DNA of 64,000 nt from Halomonas sp. (GTDB taxonomy: Bacteria > Pseudomonadota > Gammaproteobacteria > Pseudomonadales > Halomonadaceae). The notes under the pieces were generated by a model. It was not told the DNA's origin. It saw only the letters and a program-made list of their open reading frames with translations, and searched no databases. The translations under genes and the position numbers were made by a program. Below are positions 37,456 through 48,268 of the stretch, one piece after another. The stretch lies in contig JAGYKP010000085.1 in NCBI GenBank assembly GCA_018401555.1, positions 1 to 64,000 on the forward strand, written 5' to 3'. Position 1 is the first letter of the stretch, and each line of letters starts with the position of its first letter.

Positions 37456-38951
37456 AGCTCCCTGATACTTCGCCATCTACTCACTCTCTACACTACCCTC
37501 TGCTGCGTGAGTGGCAGCAGCGCTGTGTGGACAAGGCCATGCAGCAGCTGTCGCCCACGCGGCCGCATTTCCTGTGCCAGGCGACGCCAGGGGCTGGCAA
37601 GATGCTGATGGCCGCGGTGCTAGCCGGCCTGCTACTGGAACGGGGAGATGTCGACTTCGTTCTCTACCTAGGGCCGAGCCGGGACGTAGTGAGCCGTGCC
37701 GAGCAGACACTGTCCGAGGTGACGGGACTGGCCATGGACGGTCAGTTGGGCGCGCGGGGTGGTTGCTACACCTATCAGTCACTGCGTTCACGCCTGCAGT
37801 CGCTGCAGCAGTTGGGTAGACAGTTCCGGGTGCTGCTGATCTGGGATGAGAGCCATCATGCCGGGCGATTGCCCGGAACCCAGAAGGGGGCGAATGAATG
37901 GGGCCAAGCGCTGTTGCTCCTGGAGCGCAACATGGCCCTGACTCTGGCCCTGTCGGGGACACCTTGGCGTACCGATGGCAGCTGCCTGCCGCTATTGCGG
38001 TACCTGGACTTGCCGCAGGGTACCCAGGAGAGTGAGAGCGGTGAGACGGCGCTACAGCAGCGTCTGGTGCCGGATTTCGTATACACCCTGCAACAAGCGG
38101 TACGCGATGGGGTGTGTCGCATGCCGCTGATCCAACTGGTGGACAATCGGCGTATCTCGCTCACTGTGACCGATCCACGGAGCAGGAAGCTGAAGAAGCA
38201 GAAACAGTTCACCAGCATTCCGCGTCTGCTTCGGGGCGCGTGGGTAGGCTATGGGGACTTGCTACGCCATGAGGCTCCCATGGCGCACGTGCTCGAGCGG
38301 GGTATCGCCAGACTGTCCGAGTTGCGTCGCATACAGCCGGCAGCGGGAGGGCTGGTGGTGGCGTCAGACATCGAGCATGCCGAGGACATTGCCGAGTGGT
38401 TGGGCGACCGAGGCGAGGATGCGTGTCTGGTGACCAGTCAGACTCCCCATGCTCATAGCAGACTGCAGGCATTTCGCGAGTCCGCTCAGGCTTGGGTCGT
38501 GTCGGTGGGGATGATCAGTGAGGGTGTCGACATTCCGCGACTGCGTGTGTGCTGCTACCTGAGCCATGTGCGTACCGAGCAGCACTTTCGCCAGGTGCTC
38601 GGGCGCATCATCCGCCGCATGGGGGAGCAGGATCCAGATTGCCACCTGGTGGTGATCAATGAACCAATTCTGCGGCGCTATGCACACCGGATCGCGGATG
38701 ACCTGCCGGAGGAAAAAGCTCTGGTGTCGGTAGTCCCAACTGAAGCGGACGGACCAGAATCAGGTCGCAGCAGCTCGAAGGGGGAGCAGGAGGCGGCAGA
38801 AGAGCCCGGGGCAGCCCGCGATTCTGTACCCGATACTGCCGGTGTTGCCTTCGGTAGCGCAGCCTCGGCATCGACAACTGCCGCGCGCTGGGAGCAGGAC
38901 ATGGCCTTCTCCCGGCGTTTCATCGCACATATAGCGACGCTGAAGCTGTGA
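37452..38951 (+). CDS. SF2 DEAD/DEAH helicase of a satellite-like element, altered Walker A
   Basis: 499 residues. Two RecA-like domains: QATPGAGKMLMAAVL (motif I, residues ~43-50), LLIWDESHH (motif II), LALSGTPWRTDGS (motif III), VGMISEGVDIPRLRVCCYLS (motif V) and FRQVLGRIIRRMG (motif VI, with the arginine finger). Motif I has M where T or S binds magnesium (GAGKM instead of GAGKT); one C-to-T change in ACG would do this. The C-terminal ~90 residues are low-complexity. In satellites such helicases may help replication or defence; the actual job is unknown. A strong bidirectional hairpin follows. Confidence 0.85.
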   Translation: MKLPDTSPSTHSLHYPLLREWQQRCVDKAMQQLSPTRPHFLCQATPGAGKMLMAAVLAGLLLERGDVDFVLYLGPSRDVVSRAEQTLSEVTGLAMDGQLGARGGCYTYQSLRSRLQSLQQLGRQFRVLLIWDESHHAGRLPGTQKGANEWGQALLLLERNMALTLALSGTPWRTDGSCLPLLRYLDLPQGTQESESGETALQQRLVPDFVYTLQQAVRDGVCRMPLIQLVDNRRISLTVTDPRSRKLKKQKQFTSIPRLLRGAWVGYGDLLRHEAPMAHVLERGIARLSELRRIQPAAGGLVVASDIEHAEDIAEWLGDRGEDACLVTSQTPHAHSRLQAFRESAQAWVVSVGMISEGVDIPRLRVCCYLSHVRTEQHFRQVLGRIIRRMGEQDPDCHLVVINEPILRRYAHRIADDLPEEKALVSVVPTEADGPESGRSSSKGEQEAAEEPGAARDSVPDTAGVAFGSAASASTTAARWEQDMAFSRRFIAHIATLKL

Positions 38952-38975
38952 TTGATCGCCTTTTCACTTCACCGG

Positions 38976-39020
38976 AGCCAGCACCCTTCTCCCAGCTCCT
39001 GAAGGAGAAGGGTGCTGGCT
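38976..39020. terminator. Strong hairpin between the helicase and AlpA copy 2
   Basis: AGCCAGCACCCTTCTCC and GGAGAAGGGTGCTGGCT form a perfect 17-bp stem with an 11-base loop, 25 bases after the helicase stop and 67 bases past the convergent AlpA stop. It would stop transcripts from both sides; no long T-run follows. Confidence 0.7.
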
Positions 39021-39087
39021 TCGGACCATGCGGGGAGAATATCCCCATGCTGAGTTGGTTCTGATCCTGAATGGCTGGAGGCAGGGG

Positions 39088-39267
39088 TTATCGGTTGCGC
39101 CGCTTTGCCTCCATCCACGCATCCACCTCGTGCTCTACCCAGGCGACGCAGCGTTCTGAAATGAGGACAGGGCTTGGGAAGCTCCCTTCCTTGATTTGCC
39201 GGTACAGCGAGCTTTGGCTGATGCCGCAACGCTGGAGAACGACGGGTTTACGAATGAGCTGGGTCAT
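39088..39267 (-). CDS. AlpA-family excisionase-like regulator (copy 2)
   Basis: 59 residues: MTQLIRKPVVLQRCGISQSS, then LYRQIKEGSFPSPVLISERC and VAWVEHEVDAWMEAK. It has the AlpA winged-helix layout and aligns with copy 1 at 33334-33537 (LKRCAISNTTLHRLITDG against LQRCGISQSSLYRQIKEG). CCAGGAGGTCACATG gives a good start. It faces the helicase operon. An upstream element is shared with copy 1. Confidence 0.85.
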   Translation of the reverse strand: MTQLIRKPVVLQRCGISQSSLYRQIKEGSFPSPVLISERCVAWVEHEVDAWMEAKRRNR

Positions 39268-39304
39268 GTGACCTCCTGGTGTTGGCGAGTTTTGGTCTCA
39301 CCTC

Positions 39305-39339
39305 TAATACAGGGGTCAAATTCGGGAATTTGCGGCGAC
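39305..39339. promoter_or_regulatory. Conserved TAATACAGGGGTCA element upstream of AlpA copy 2
   Basis: TAATACAGGGGTCA then GGAATTTGCGGCGAC. On the minus strand TGACCCCTGTATTA ends 37 bases before the AlpA ATG, almost the same position as at copy 1. GGCGACA and TGTATCGCC just to the right can pair around an A/T-rich loop. Confidence 0.6.
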
Positions 39340-39445
39340 AGCTAAAAAATTGTATCGCCCGGTGAGCTGGTACGTTCTGGCGCCAAGCTAGCTGGCTTTT
39401 TGGATGACGCCGATGGCGTCAAACTCTGAGCTGAACCTTAGGCTC

Positions 39446-40744
39446 TCAATTAATGAGCAGTGAATCTATGGAGAGTGATTCACTGCATAGAAACTGACGA
39501 TACTTAAGAGTCTCCGATCCCTGATATCGGTCAGCAATGATTTGGACGCCTACAGGTAGCCTTTCGGGTGTCCTGTAAAGTGGCGAGGTTCCGCAGGGAA
39601 CTGGCAGTGTCAGGCTCTCGAATAGATCGGATCACCGGTGCTGTGGTGGCCCTGCGGGGCCACACCCGTGGAGCTTCTGGGAGCGAGGAGCACATCAAGC
39701 GCTCGGCGAGGTGCAGTGACAGCGTACGCCGGGCTTCTTCGGTGGCTTGTCGCGCTTGCCAGTAACACGTCAGGGGAATGGCCTGTCCTTCGTCCAGCAG
39801 TCCGAGCAGGGCCTGGCTCATCGAGGCGGCGAAGCGTTCGTGCTCGCTGGCTAGAGCGCGAGCGGCCTCGTAGGCCAGGATGGTCTGCTGGTAGGTCACC
39901 AGGGCATCGAATGCGTTGCCCAGATCAACATGAGAGAGTTGGGCGCCAAGCGACGCCATTCTGGCGGCGGCATCATCCAGGCGGCACTCACCTCGGTGAC
40001 GGCGACTGCAGACCGGAGGCACACGGCAGGGAATGACGGCGTATGCCATCCGGCTTTCGAGAGGCGCAGTCATTCCACTGCTGGTCAGTTCGCTGAACAG
40101 CGTGCAGGTGTCCTCCAAGTGCCGCGTGAACCAGCCAAGGGTGTCCAGCGAGGGGGCCAGGGCCTTCACGCCGGCGACGCTCAAGGTGCCATGGGTAGGC
40201 TTGAACCCCACCCGCCACAGTAGCTGGCCGGACGGATGATGCTGCCTACCGTCTGGGTACCCAGCGCCACCGGTACCATGCCGGTGGCGACGGCGGCAGC
40301 CGACCCGCTGGAAGAGCCGCCGGGAGTTCACTGACGGATCATGGGGTTGCACGTCCTGTTTGGCTGAAAATAGGCGTACTCGGTCGACACCGTCTTGCCC
40401 ATGGCCAGGGCCCCGAGGCGCGAAAGCTGGGTGACGATGGCCGCATCCATGTCGGCGGCTTCGACGCGCGATGGTAACCCTGGGTGCCCCAGGTGGTGGT
40501 AACTGGACCGTGTCGATGATGTCCCTTGATGCCGACCGGCACCCCATCGAGGGGCCGGGCCGATGGACCACCGTCACGGTGGGTGATGACGAGCTCGGGG
40601 GCCAGGCACTCCCAGGCATGTAGGTTCGCATCCAGACTATCGATACGCTTGCGGCAGGCCTTCCCACCAGTCCAGTGGCGCGAACTCGCCTGTGCTCAGC
40701 CCGCGGCGAAAGCGGGCCAGGGTCATCCGGTTCCAGTCGGTCAT
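39446..40744 (-). pseudogene. Broken amidase (amidase-signature family), copy 1
   Basis: A GatA-like amidase in several frames on the minus strand. ATG 40744 opens MTDWNRMTLARFRRG; the next frame has RIDSLDANLHAWE. The catalytic segment [20 protein letters not shown], then [16 protein letters not shown], is readable, followed by GVKALAPSLDTLGWFTRHLE. The true C-terminus (RLPVGVQIIADRYQGSETLK) lies in a frame ending at 39446. At least five frame changes mean the gene is dead. It is the last gene of the decayed amide cluster. Confidence 0.75.
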
Positions 40745-40817
40745 CTGCGTAGAACTCCTGACAGGCTTGCGAGGGACAAGAGGGGCTGGGAGCCCTGGTC
40801 AACAGGGGATCAGGGCG

Positions 40818-42219
40818 TCGGCGGCTCACCGAGCAGGGCGCGAACCGGTACGGGTGCTCCTCGATATGGCCTGGCCGATGGCCAGCAACCCGGAGCGTCC
40901 TGCCAGGGGCCTGCGAGCACCTGCAGGCGCCGACCGGCATGCCGGCACTGTGCTACCGGCAGGGTCAGGCCGCACAGCCCCATGAAGTTGGCGATCACGG
41001 TGTTGCGCAGCGCCTGCATGTTGGCCCTGGCGTAGGCTCCTCGGGGAGCAGGCTCTCAAGTGGGCGGCGTGATCGCCACGGTGAAGAGTGAGCAGGGCGT
41101 CCACATCGGTCAGCCGTGTCGCGGCTGCGGCATAGAGGCTATTGATGACACCGCAGCGGCGGATATATTTATGCCGGCATGTCGTCGGCGGCCTTGACCC
41201 TGGCGGCGACATTGGGGTCCAACGCCTCGATCATCTCTGGGAGTTCGGTCTTGAGGAAGGCAGCCAATTCGGCCGCGGCCAGCCCCCCTTGCTGGAACAG
41301 TGTGTAGGCCTCGTCGGTGTGGGGCAGATCCAGGGTGACCACGCGCGCCCCAGCGGTCTCGAGGCGGCGGATGGCGGCTTCCACGGTCTCGGCGATCCCC
41401 GAACGCGTCGTCCCAGAAGAAGGCGCTGGGCACACCGAAGGTCAGGTCGGCCAACGCCGGCGGGGCAGGAACACGATCGTTGCAACGCGTCAAGGCGCCA
41501 TCGAGGGCGTCGAAGGCGAAGGCCAGGTCATCTGCGCGGTGGGCCGGTCCCGGGGTATCCAGGGTGCTGGAGAGCGGCACAATCGACGGTGTCGACCAGC
41601 GGCCGGCGGTGGTCGCGGGCCCTGCCACTCCAGTCATGGCGGCAGGGATGCGTACCGACCCGGCGTTGTCGGTGCCAAGAGCAAGACTCGCGGTACCTGT
41701 CGCCAGCGAGACGCCTGCACCACTGGAACCCCCGGGCGTGCGATGGGCCTGGGTATCCCGGGGGTTCCGTGGTGCCCCCAATGGGCATTGGTGCCGAGGC
41801 CGCCGAAGGCAGAAACTCCACTGGCATGGTCTTGCCCGCTGACACTGGAGGCAGCTGCGCAGGCGGGGAGCAGAGCGGCGACCATGGGGCCGGGCTGCTC
41901 CCACTGCTGGGGGAAGCCGTTGCGACGACCCGGCATAGGTCGGCAGGCCCGGCACCGCATAGATGTCCTTGATGGAGACCGGGATGCCCATCAGGGAGCG
42001 CCGGCGTCCCCGCCCTGGCCGGATTACCGCATCGAGTGGCCTGGGCGAAGCCCAGTGCGGCCTCGCCGTTCCAGGTCCAGGTAGCGACATGGTCATGTTC
42101 GCCGCGAGCCCGGTGGGCCACCAAGGGAGGCCCCTCGGCCAGCGCGGTGGCAGTCGGGAGTGCCGTTACGTAGCCCGGCATACTGTTCGCGAAGCAGCTG
42201 CTTGAGGAGAGACGGTCAT
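40818..42219 (-). pseudogene. Broken amidase (amidase-signature family), copy 2
   Basis: A second amidase. Start near ATG 42219 (then LLKQLLREQYAGLRNG in another frame). GIPVSIKDIYAVPGLPTYAG holds the catalytic lysine, and TPGGSSGAGVSLATGTASLA plus LGTDNAGSVRIPA hold the Ser-Ser part. Later pieces are TVEAAIRRLETAGARVVTLD, EYLRRCGVINSLYAAAATRL and MQALRNTVIANFMGLCGL, each in changing frames. Clearly decayed, with about one indel per 200 bases. Confidence 0.75.
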
Positions 42220-42236
42220 GGTGTGCTTCCTTGTGA

Positions 42237-42729
42237 TCAGTCACGAATCTCGAAGATCGATTCGACCTCGACGGCAGGGCGTTGCCGGAGCAGGGTGGCG
42301 ACACCGATGGCCACGATGCGGGCATGGCGTCCGTTGTCACCGAACAGGGCGATGAAGAGCTCCGAGGCCCCATTGATCACCAGCGGCACGTCGTGGAACC
42401 CCGGCGCCACGTTGACGACGAATGCCGTTCATGCGCACTTGCAGCTGGACGACCCGACTCATGTCGCCATCCACCGCATCGCTGAGTTCGGCCAGCAGGT
42501 TGAGGCGCCGCAGGCCTGGGCAGCCAGCTTTCCGGTCTCTGAGATCGAACTCTGCCCCCACCTTGCCGGGATAGAGGACCTCCCCGTCCCGTTCGCAGCG
42601 ATCTGACCGGCCGAGGAACAGCTGGTTGCCAAGCCGGGACCATGGCAGGAGAAGACACCGCGGGGGCTGCGGGATGGCGGGCAAAGGTGAGGCCCTGTGC
42701 CGCCACGGCGTCGGCAAGAGACTGGTTCA
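42237..42729 (-). pseudogene. Broken RidA/YjgF-like gene
   Basis: Pieces of a RidA-family protein on the minus strand: SLADAVAAQGLTFARHPA, LYPGKVGAEFDL, LNLLAELSDAVDGDMSRVVQ, LQVRMNGI and, in a new frame, NVAPGFHDVPLVINGASELF then IALFGDNGRHARIVAIGVA and VEVESIFEIRD. RidA-like proteins of catabolic operons hydrolyse imines or carbamates. The frame breaks several times. It ends 18 bases before amidase copy 2. Confidence 0.7.
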
Positions 42730-44059
42730 TCGCAAGGTTTCCTCTTCGTTAAGCAGCCGCTCGACGGCGTCGGCGAGGGTGCGGACGGCCACCTCGGCGT
42801 CGGCACGTTCGATGTGTTCATCGGGGTGGTGGCTGATGCCTGCCCGGCAGGGGGTGAAGAGCATTGCCGTGGGGCAGAGCTGGGCCAGATGGATGGAGTC
42901 GTGGAAGGCCCCGGAGACCAGTCTCGGGGCCTGCGGACGTGCACCGAGCCATGACGGCCTCGTCGAGGGCCGCGACCAGGCGGTCATCGAGAGGCTACCG
43001 GTGCCACCTTGGGGTCGCCTCAGGCGCTGAGCAGCCGAAGCCCACGTCTTTTGTGCAGGTGCCGGAATGCGAGATCAGGCCCTCCAGCACCTCGGCGTCG
43101 GGGTGACAGTCGATGGAAGCGGGCCTGCTGGGGATGGTGTTCACCGGGTTGGGCGACAGCGCGAACGCCTGCCGAGTGGTGAACCGGACACTGAGTCGTC
43201 ATGGGCGGCCGGTGAGCTCCTTCAAGGCGTCGACCAGAGCGTGGGCGCCCATGAAGGCATCCCGTCGCGATGCCGTTGGGGTGGTGCCGGCATGATTAGC
43301 ACGGCGGATTGCAGCCTCAACCTGCACACCAGTTGACCCCTGGATACCACCCGTCACGGCACGCACCGGCACCCACTTTCTCTTCCAGCACCGGTCCCTG
43401 CTCGATATGCAGTTCCAGGAAGGCATGAGGCACTACCGGCTCGGGCCCGGAACCCTGCACCATGCGCTTCCAGCTGCGCGGGGCAGTCTGCCAGCGCCGC
43501 CGCGAAGAGTAATCCCCTCATCGTCACTGGGCAGCCAGGATGGTCTCGATATCGCACGCCCAAGTCCAGCAAACCACGAGGAGCCGGCCTGCACGGGGGC
43601 AGAAGCGGGCGCCTTCCTCGACCATTGGTCCAGGAGACCACCTCGACCGGCACTGCTGTGGGGCAATCCCCAGCTCCGACAGTGTGCCGTAGCTTCTTGC
43701 CAGTCCCGCCACCACTCGGGGGGTACCGTCAGCAGGCACCTGCACAGGGCGGCTGGCTGTCCGAGAGGTGGCGCTTCCCGATCACCAGCGGGGCGAGGCC
43801 TGGGTCCTGCCCCTCACGGCGCAATGAAGACGTTGCCCTAGGAGGCATCGTAGTGGGTGTAGGTGCAACCCGAAGGCGCCTCACGCCTTGTTCCATCCAA
43901 CCACAGCCGAGCCCCGGTATCCGCGGCCCCCAGGGTCAGGCGAAACGCAGGCCGCCGCCTTCGAGGGCGCGAAGCGCGCCTGGTCCATGAAGTCGGACCA
44001 GAAGCGCTCGCCCCATCCAGCTGTTCGCCAAGCGTCGATTTCAGCGGCTGTGGATCCAC
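42727..44059 (-). pseudogene. Broken M20 amidohydrolase (N-carbamoyl amino acid / allantoate type)
   Basis: Minus-strand fragments follow the HyuC/AllC family in order: LTLGAADTGARLWLDGT near the N-terminus, the NEEGARF-like EEGARFCP, then EQGPVLEE-like pieces, RRANHAGTTPTASRRDAFMG (the dimerisation histidine region), and LVSGAFHDSIHLAQLCPTAM, LFTPCRAGISHHPDEHI at the end. These enzymes cut N-carbamoyl or ureido groups using two metals. Frames change many times. It starts right after the TRAP DctM gene. Confidence 0.72.
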
Positions 44060-44065
44060 CTCCCC

Positions 44066-45354
44066 TCAGTAGATCCCAGCGGCTTGGCGGCCAGGTACTG
44101 ATCCCGGGGCGCAGCAGGTAATGGTGATCAGGGCCCGGCAGCATCAGGCCGATCAGGGGCGAGGCGGAGCCTTGAACACCTCCTGGAGCGACATCACCCG
44201 GAGATAGTGCCATGGCGACGAAGAGGTTGAGGCCCACCGGCGGGGTGATCATGCCCACCGAGAAGTTGACCAAGGTGATGACGCCGAAGTGGACCGGGTC
44301 GACCCCCACCTGGGCGGCGATCGGTTGCAGGAGCGGTGACAACACGATGATGGCCGAGGCGCTGTCGAGGAAGAAGCCGGCGATGATCATCACCACATTG
44401 AACAGCGCCATGACCTGGATCGGGTCATCAGTCAGCGACAAGACCTGACTGGCAAGCTGTTGCGGTGTCCCGGTGATCGCCAGCAGCCAGGGAGAATGCC
44501 GAGGCACCGGCAGTGATCAGCAGCAGGGTTGCCGATGTCAGCCCCGAGCTTCGCAGCGTGCTGATCAGCTCGGGTATCTGGATGGTGCGATAGACCACGG
44601 CCCCCACGAAAAGCCCATAGACGCATGCCACGGCCGCCGACTCAGTGGGCGTGAAGACGCCGCTGTAGATGCCACCCGGAGGATGAAGGGCAGCCCTAGC
44701 CCCCAGGCTGCCTGCTTGAACGCGGCACCGATCTCGGCAAGGGTCGGGAAGGGCGCGCGCTCGTATCCCTTGAAGGAGGCATAGACGATGCAATAGGCGA
44801 TCAGCAGGGAGGCAATCAGGATGGCAGGCAGCAGGCCAGGCTGCAAACAGCCCGACCTACGGAAGGTGCCCGTCACCGAGCCGTAGATGATCAGGGCGAT
44901 GCTGGGGGGAACGATCGGCCCCAGCGTGCCGGCCGTCGCGATCAGGCCGATGGCGAAGCGCTTGCTATAGCCGGCGGCCACCAGGGCCAGGAACATGATG
45001 GTGCCGATGGCCACCACAGTGGCAGGACTCGATCCCGAGATGGAACCGAAGAAGAGGCAGGACAGCACGGTGGCTGCGGCCAACCCCCTGGCACCCAGCC
45101 CACCAACGCCTGGCCAGGTTGATCAGTCGGTCCGACAGCCCGCCGATGCGCATCAGCTCCGCGGCCAAGATGAAGAAGGGGATGGCCATCAGCGAGAAGT
45201 TGTTCATGCCGGTGAACATCCGCATCGGCACGATGACAGGAGCTGGTGCTGCCGAAGAATTCGATGGCGATGAATACCGAGAATGCCAGGGCGGCAAAGA
45301 TCGGCAGACCCAGCAGCAGCACAGCGAAGAGGCAGGCAGGAGTGCCGTTATCAT
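44066..45354 (-). pseudogene. Broken TRAP large permease DctM (second system)
   Basis: ATG 45354 opens MITALLPA; across frames come FAVLLLGLPIFAALAFSVFI, SLMAIPFFILAAELMRIGGL, GSISGSSPATVVAIGTIMFL, IATAGTLGPIVPPSIALIIY, YSGVFTPTESAAVACVYGLF and ITLVNFSVGMITPPVGLNLF, all DctM landmarks. At least six indels are needed to join them. It belongs with dctQ and dctP to the right on the same strand. Confidence 0.8.
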
Positions 45355-45383
45355 GGGGATCTCCGGTTATTGTTCGAATCGGG

Positions 45384-45907
45384 TCACGCGAGCTTGTCGG
45401 CTTCGGCCGCCAACTCCTCGGCATGACTCACCGGTGGCTTTACCCACGCCAGGTAGATGACCCGGATATATCTCAGGATCAGCAGGATGCCGGACAGACC
45501 GATCGCAGGGGTAGAACCGAGCCATCGGCAAGCGAAGAGCCGCCGTCAGCTGTCCTCGCCCCAGGGTATTGAAGAACAGGTAGAAGCCGTAGAAGACCAT
45601 AAACCCGGCGAAGGCGATCCCCAGCAAGGCAGCGACGATATGCAGCCAGCGATTGATCGCGGGTGGGGCGATGGCATTCAGCACATCCACCGAGATATGC
45701 GAGCCGTAGCGAACCCCCATACTGGCGCCGACGAAGCTCATGCAGATGATGGAGTAGATGACAACTTCTTCTGCCCAGAAGAGCGAACTGTTGAACCCGT
45801 ATCGATGAGACAACCTGGATGGCAGTGATAATGGTCGCGATCGACATGAACGCGACCATTGCCACACTCTCCAGGCGATCAATAAAGGTATTGAGCGCCT
45901 TGAACAT
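45384..45907 (-). pseudogene. Broken TRAP small permease DctQ (second system)
   Basis: ATG 45907 opens MFKALNTFIDRLESVAMVAF, MSIATIITAIQV; a shift leads to RYGFNSSLFWAEEVVIYSII, the DctQ core with the W-x-E-E motif, and NRWLHIVAALLGIAFAGFMV. The tail YIRVIYLAWVKPPVSHAEEL is in a third frame and ends at 45384. It lies between dctP and dctM as expected. Confidence 0.78.
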
Positions 45908-45919
45908 GGTGTGCCTACC

Positions 45920-46925
45920 TCAGTATTCGATGCCAACCTCGTCGTAGACCTTGTGCAGAAGGTCGGTGGTGACGATCTCTTCATACTCCGCATGGACCGG
46001 CAGGCTGGCCTCGATAAAGGCCTCGCGTGCCTCGGGAGTGATCTCGTTGATGGCGATCTCGTCCTCGATCTCCTCCAGGATCCTGCCCTCGTCATCTAGG
46101 GTCAGCTGACGAGATGTATCGCGACCATTGTCGAAGGCTTCCGAGCATGATCTGCTGAAGGTCCTCAGGCGGAGACTCCCGGGAATCCTGATTGATGACC
46201 GCGGCATAGGCGTGATAGGCGTGGTTAGTCAGGGAGAGGTAATCCTGCACCTCGTGGAAGCGCATGGTGTAGATGTTGGCCAGCGGGTTCTCCTGGCCTT
46301 CCACCACGCCCTGCTGCAGGCCGTTATAGACCTCGGTAAACGCCATGGCCGTGGCGTTGGCATCCAGGTTCTCGTAGGTGGAGATGATGATTGGCGCCTG
46401 CATGGTGCGCACGTGCGGATCGCTTCCCAGGTCCTCGGGGCCATGGATGGGGCGGACGTTGTTGGTCATGTGGCGGAAGCCAGCACCCCAGAAGTTGACT
46501 CCGTACATATTGTCGTCATTCAGGGTATCCAGGATCTCGCGACCCACGTCACCATCAAGCACCTTGACCATGGTGTCGTAGTCAGCGATCAGGAAGGGCA
46601 GGTCTAGGATCTGCATGCGCGGTTCGAAGTTACCGAGTGTGGCGGTCGGCGGAATGCCGATATCGACCAGGCCCATCTGGATCTGCTCGATGATTTCCAC
46701 GTCACCACCGACCTGAGCCGCAGGCGGGACGTCGATCTGTATGCGTCCGTCGGACTTCTCTTCCACCTCTTCCTTGAAGCGAAGTGCTGCCTGGCCGTTG
46801 GGGTATCCCTCGATCAGGACATGGGCGAAGCTGAAGGTGTAGTCGGCGGCCTGCGCCTGGGTCATGCCGAAGGATGCAGCCGCGATGGCCGCTGCCAGTG
46901 ACACCTTGGTCAGTTTGCTCTTCAT
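45920..46925 (-). pseudogene. TRAP solute-binding protein DctP (second system), frameshifted
   Basis: Most of the receptor is in one frame from ATG 46925: signal peptide MKSKLTKVSLAAAIAAASFG..AQA, then YTFSFAHVLIEGYPNGQAAL and GLQQGVVEGQENPLANIYTM. Near 46130 the frame changes and the end continues RQLTLDDEGRILEEIEDEIA, TPEAREAFIEASLPVHAEYE and DEVGIEY to 45920. This is the best-preserved gene of the decayed cluster; one or two indels would restore it. Ligand unknown. Confidence 0.8.
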
Positions 46926-47052
46926 TGTCAGCACCTTGTTGAGTTATTGATGTGCAGCATTGCGTGATACCAGACACCGGATGGTGCCACCCGCACTGGG
47001 TGCGGGCCCTTTCAGCCTGACGCTGGCAGGCGGAGCATGTTGCCGGCCATGC

Positions 47053-48042
47053 TCAGGCCGTCAGGGTTCTCAGCCGTGTGGCGACCTCATGCTCCCCGGA
47101 GGCAGCAAGGAGGACCGACAGGGCGAACGCCTTGCGGGCGGTTAGATCGTGTATCGCGATGACGCCGGCGGCCTCGAGGCTCGCCAGGCTCCCGGGAATT
47201 CGTAGCTGGCATGGACCGGCCCGGTCTGGCAGCTGCTGACGATCGCGACGGGAATGCCTCGCTGGGTGATACGCTGCAAGGCATCGAGCCAACTGGGCGG
47301 GACGTGACCACGTCCCAGTCCGTCGATCACGAGCCCCGCGGCTCCCGCCTCGACGGCGAATTCAAGCAGGTCCGGTGGGGCATCCAGGTAGGCGGGCAGG
47401 ATGTCGACCCGAGGCAAGGTGGTGTCGGGTTGCAGAGCCACTGTCTGGTGGCGAACAGGCCGCATGGCCACGCAGACACGTAACCCGTCGATGTAACCGA
47501 TCGGCCCCGTCTCCGGGGCGGCAAAGCCGTTGACCTGGAAACTGCTGACCTTGCGCACCTGCCTGGCAGGGAAGATCGACTGGTTGAACACCAGCAGGGC
47601 CCCGAGGTCCCGAGCCTTGTCGCTGGCCGCGACCTGGATGGCATCGGCGTATTGCGAGGCATCCGTGCCGGATTCATGAGGCGCACGCTGGGAGCCGGTC
47701 AGGACCACTGTAGGCGAGCCGGGCAGCACAAGGTCGAGGAAATACGCCGTTTCCTCGAGTGTATCGGTGCCGTGGGTGACGACGAGTCCCGGTTACGCCG
47801 GAAGACGCAGCCAGCGCCAGACACTCCTGGCGCAGGCGCATAAGGTCATCGAGGGTGATGGCGTTGCTGGGCTTCTGGAGGACGGAGCGGACGTCGACAT
47901 CGATGCCTGCCTCTGGAGGCAGCGAGACGCGGCGCATCAGCTCTTCCCCCTGCAGCGCTCCCGACCGGTTACGACCGGAAGCATCGAGGCTGCTGGCAAT
48001 GGTGCCGCCTGTGGTAATCACTACAACTCTGTTTCTTGTCAT
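47053..48042 (-). pseudogene. Broken L-asparaginase-family amidohydrolase
   Basis: ATG 48042 opens MTRNRVVVITTGGTIASSLD with the first catalytic threonine motif TGGTIA. A shift near 47790 leads to the next frame with VVLTGSQRAPHESGTDASQY (the TGxxR/D motif region), LVFNQSIFPARQVRKVSSFQ and GLVIDGLGRGHVPPSWLDAL. A last shift near 47195 gives SLASLEAAGVIAIHDLTARK and the stop at 47053. It is divergent from the GntR gene and heads the amide cluster. Confidence 0.78.
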
Positions 48043-48097
48043 TATTGTCACCGTGTCGAACATACGCGATGAAGCTGCGCGATGCCGTTTCAGTGTT

Positions 48098-48114
48098 CAG
48101 ACATCTGATGTCTG
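48098..48114. promoter_or_regulatory. Candidate GntR operator
   Basis: CAGACATCTGATGTCTG is a perfect 17-bp palindrome in the 226-bp gap between the divergent asparaginase and GntR genes, the expected place for autoregulation of the amide cluster. Confidence 0.5.
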
Positions 48115-48268
48115 TTGTGTGAGGTCATGCTAGGCTCATTTTTGAGCCGTCTGCAAGCAAGAAATGACAGGACGTCAAGAACAAGCCATCGAAAGGCGCC
48201 TGCCAATTGCCTCAACCGATTGGCAAAAAGACTCTTTCAGATACGGCACGCCACCAAGAGAGTCCCGC

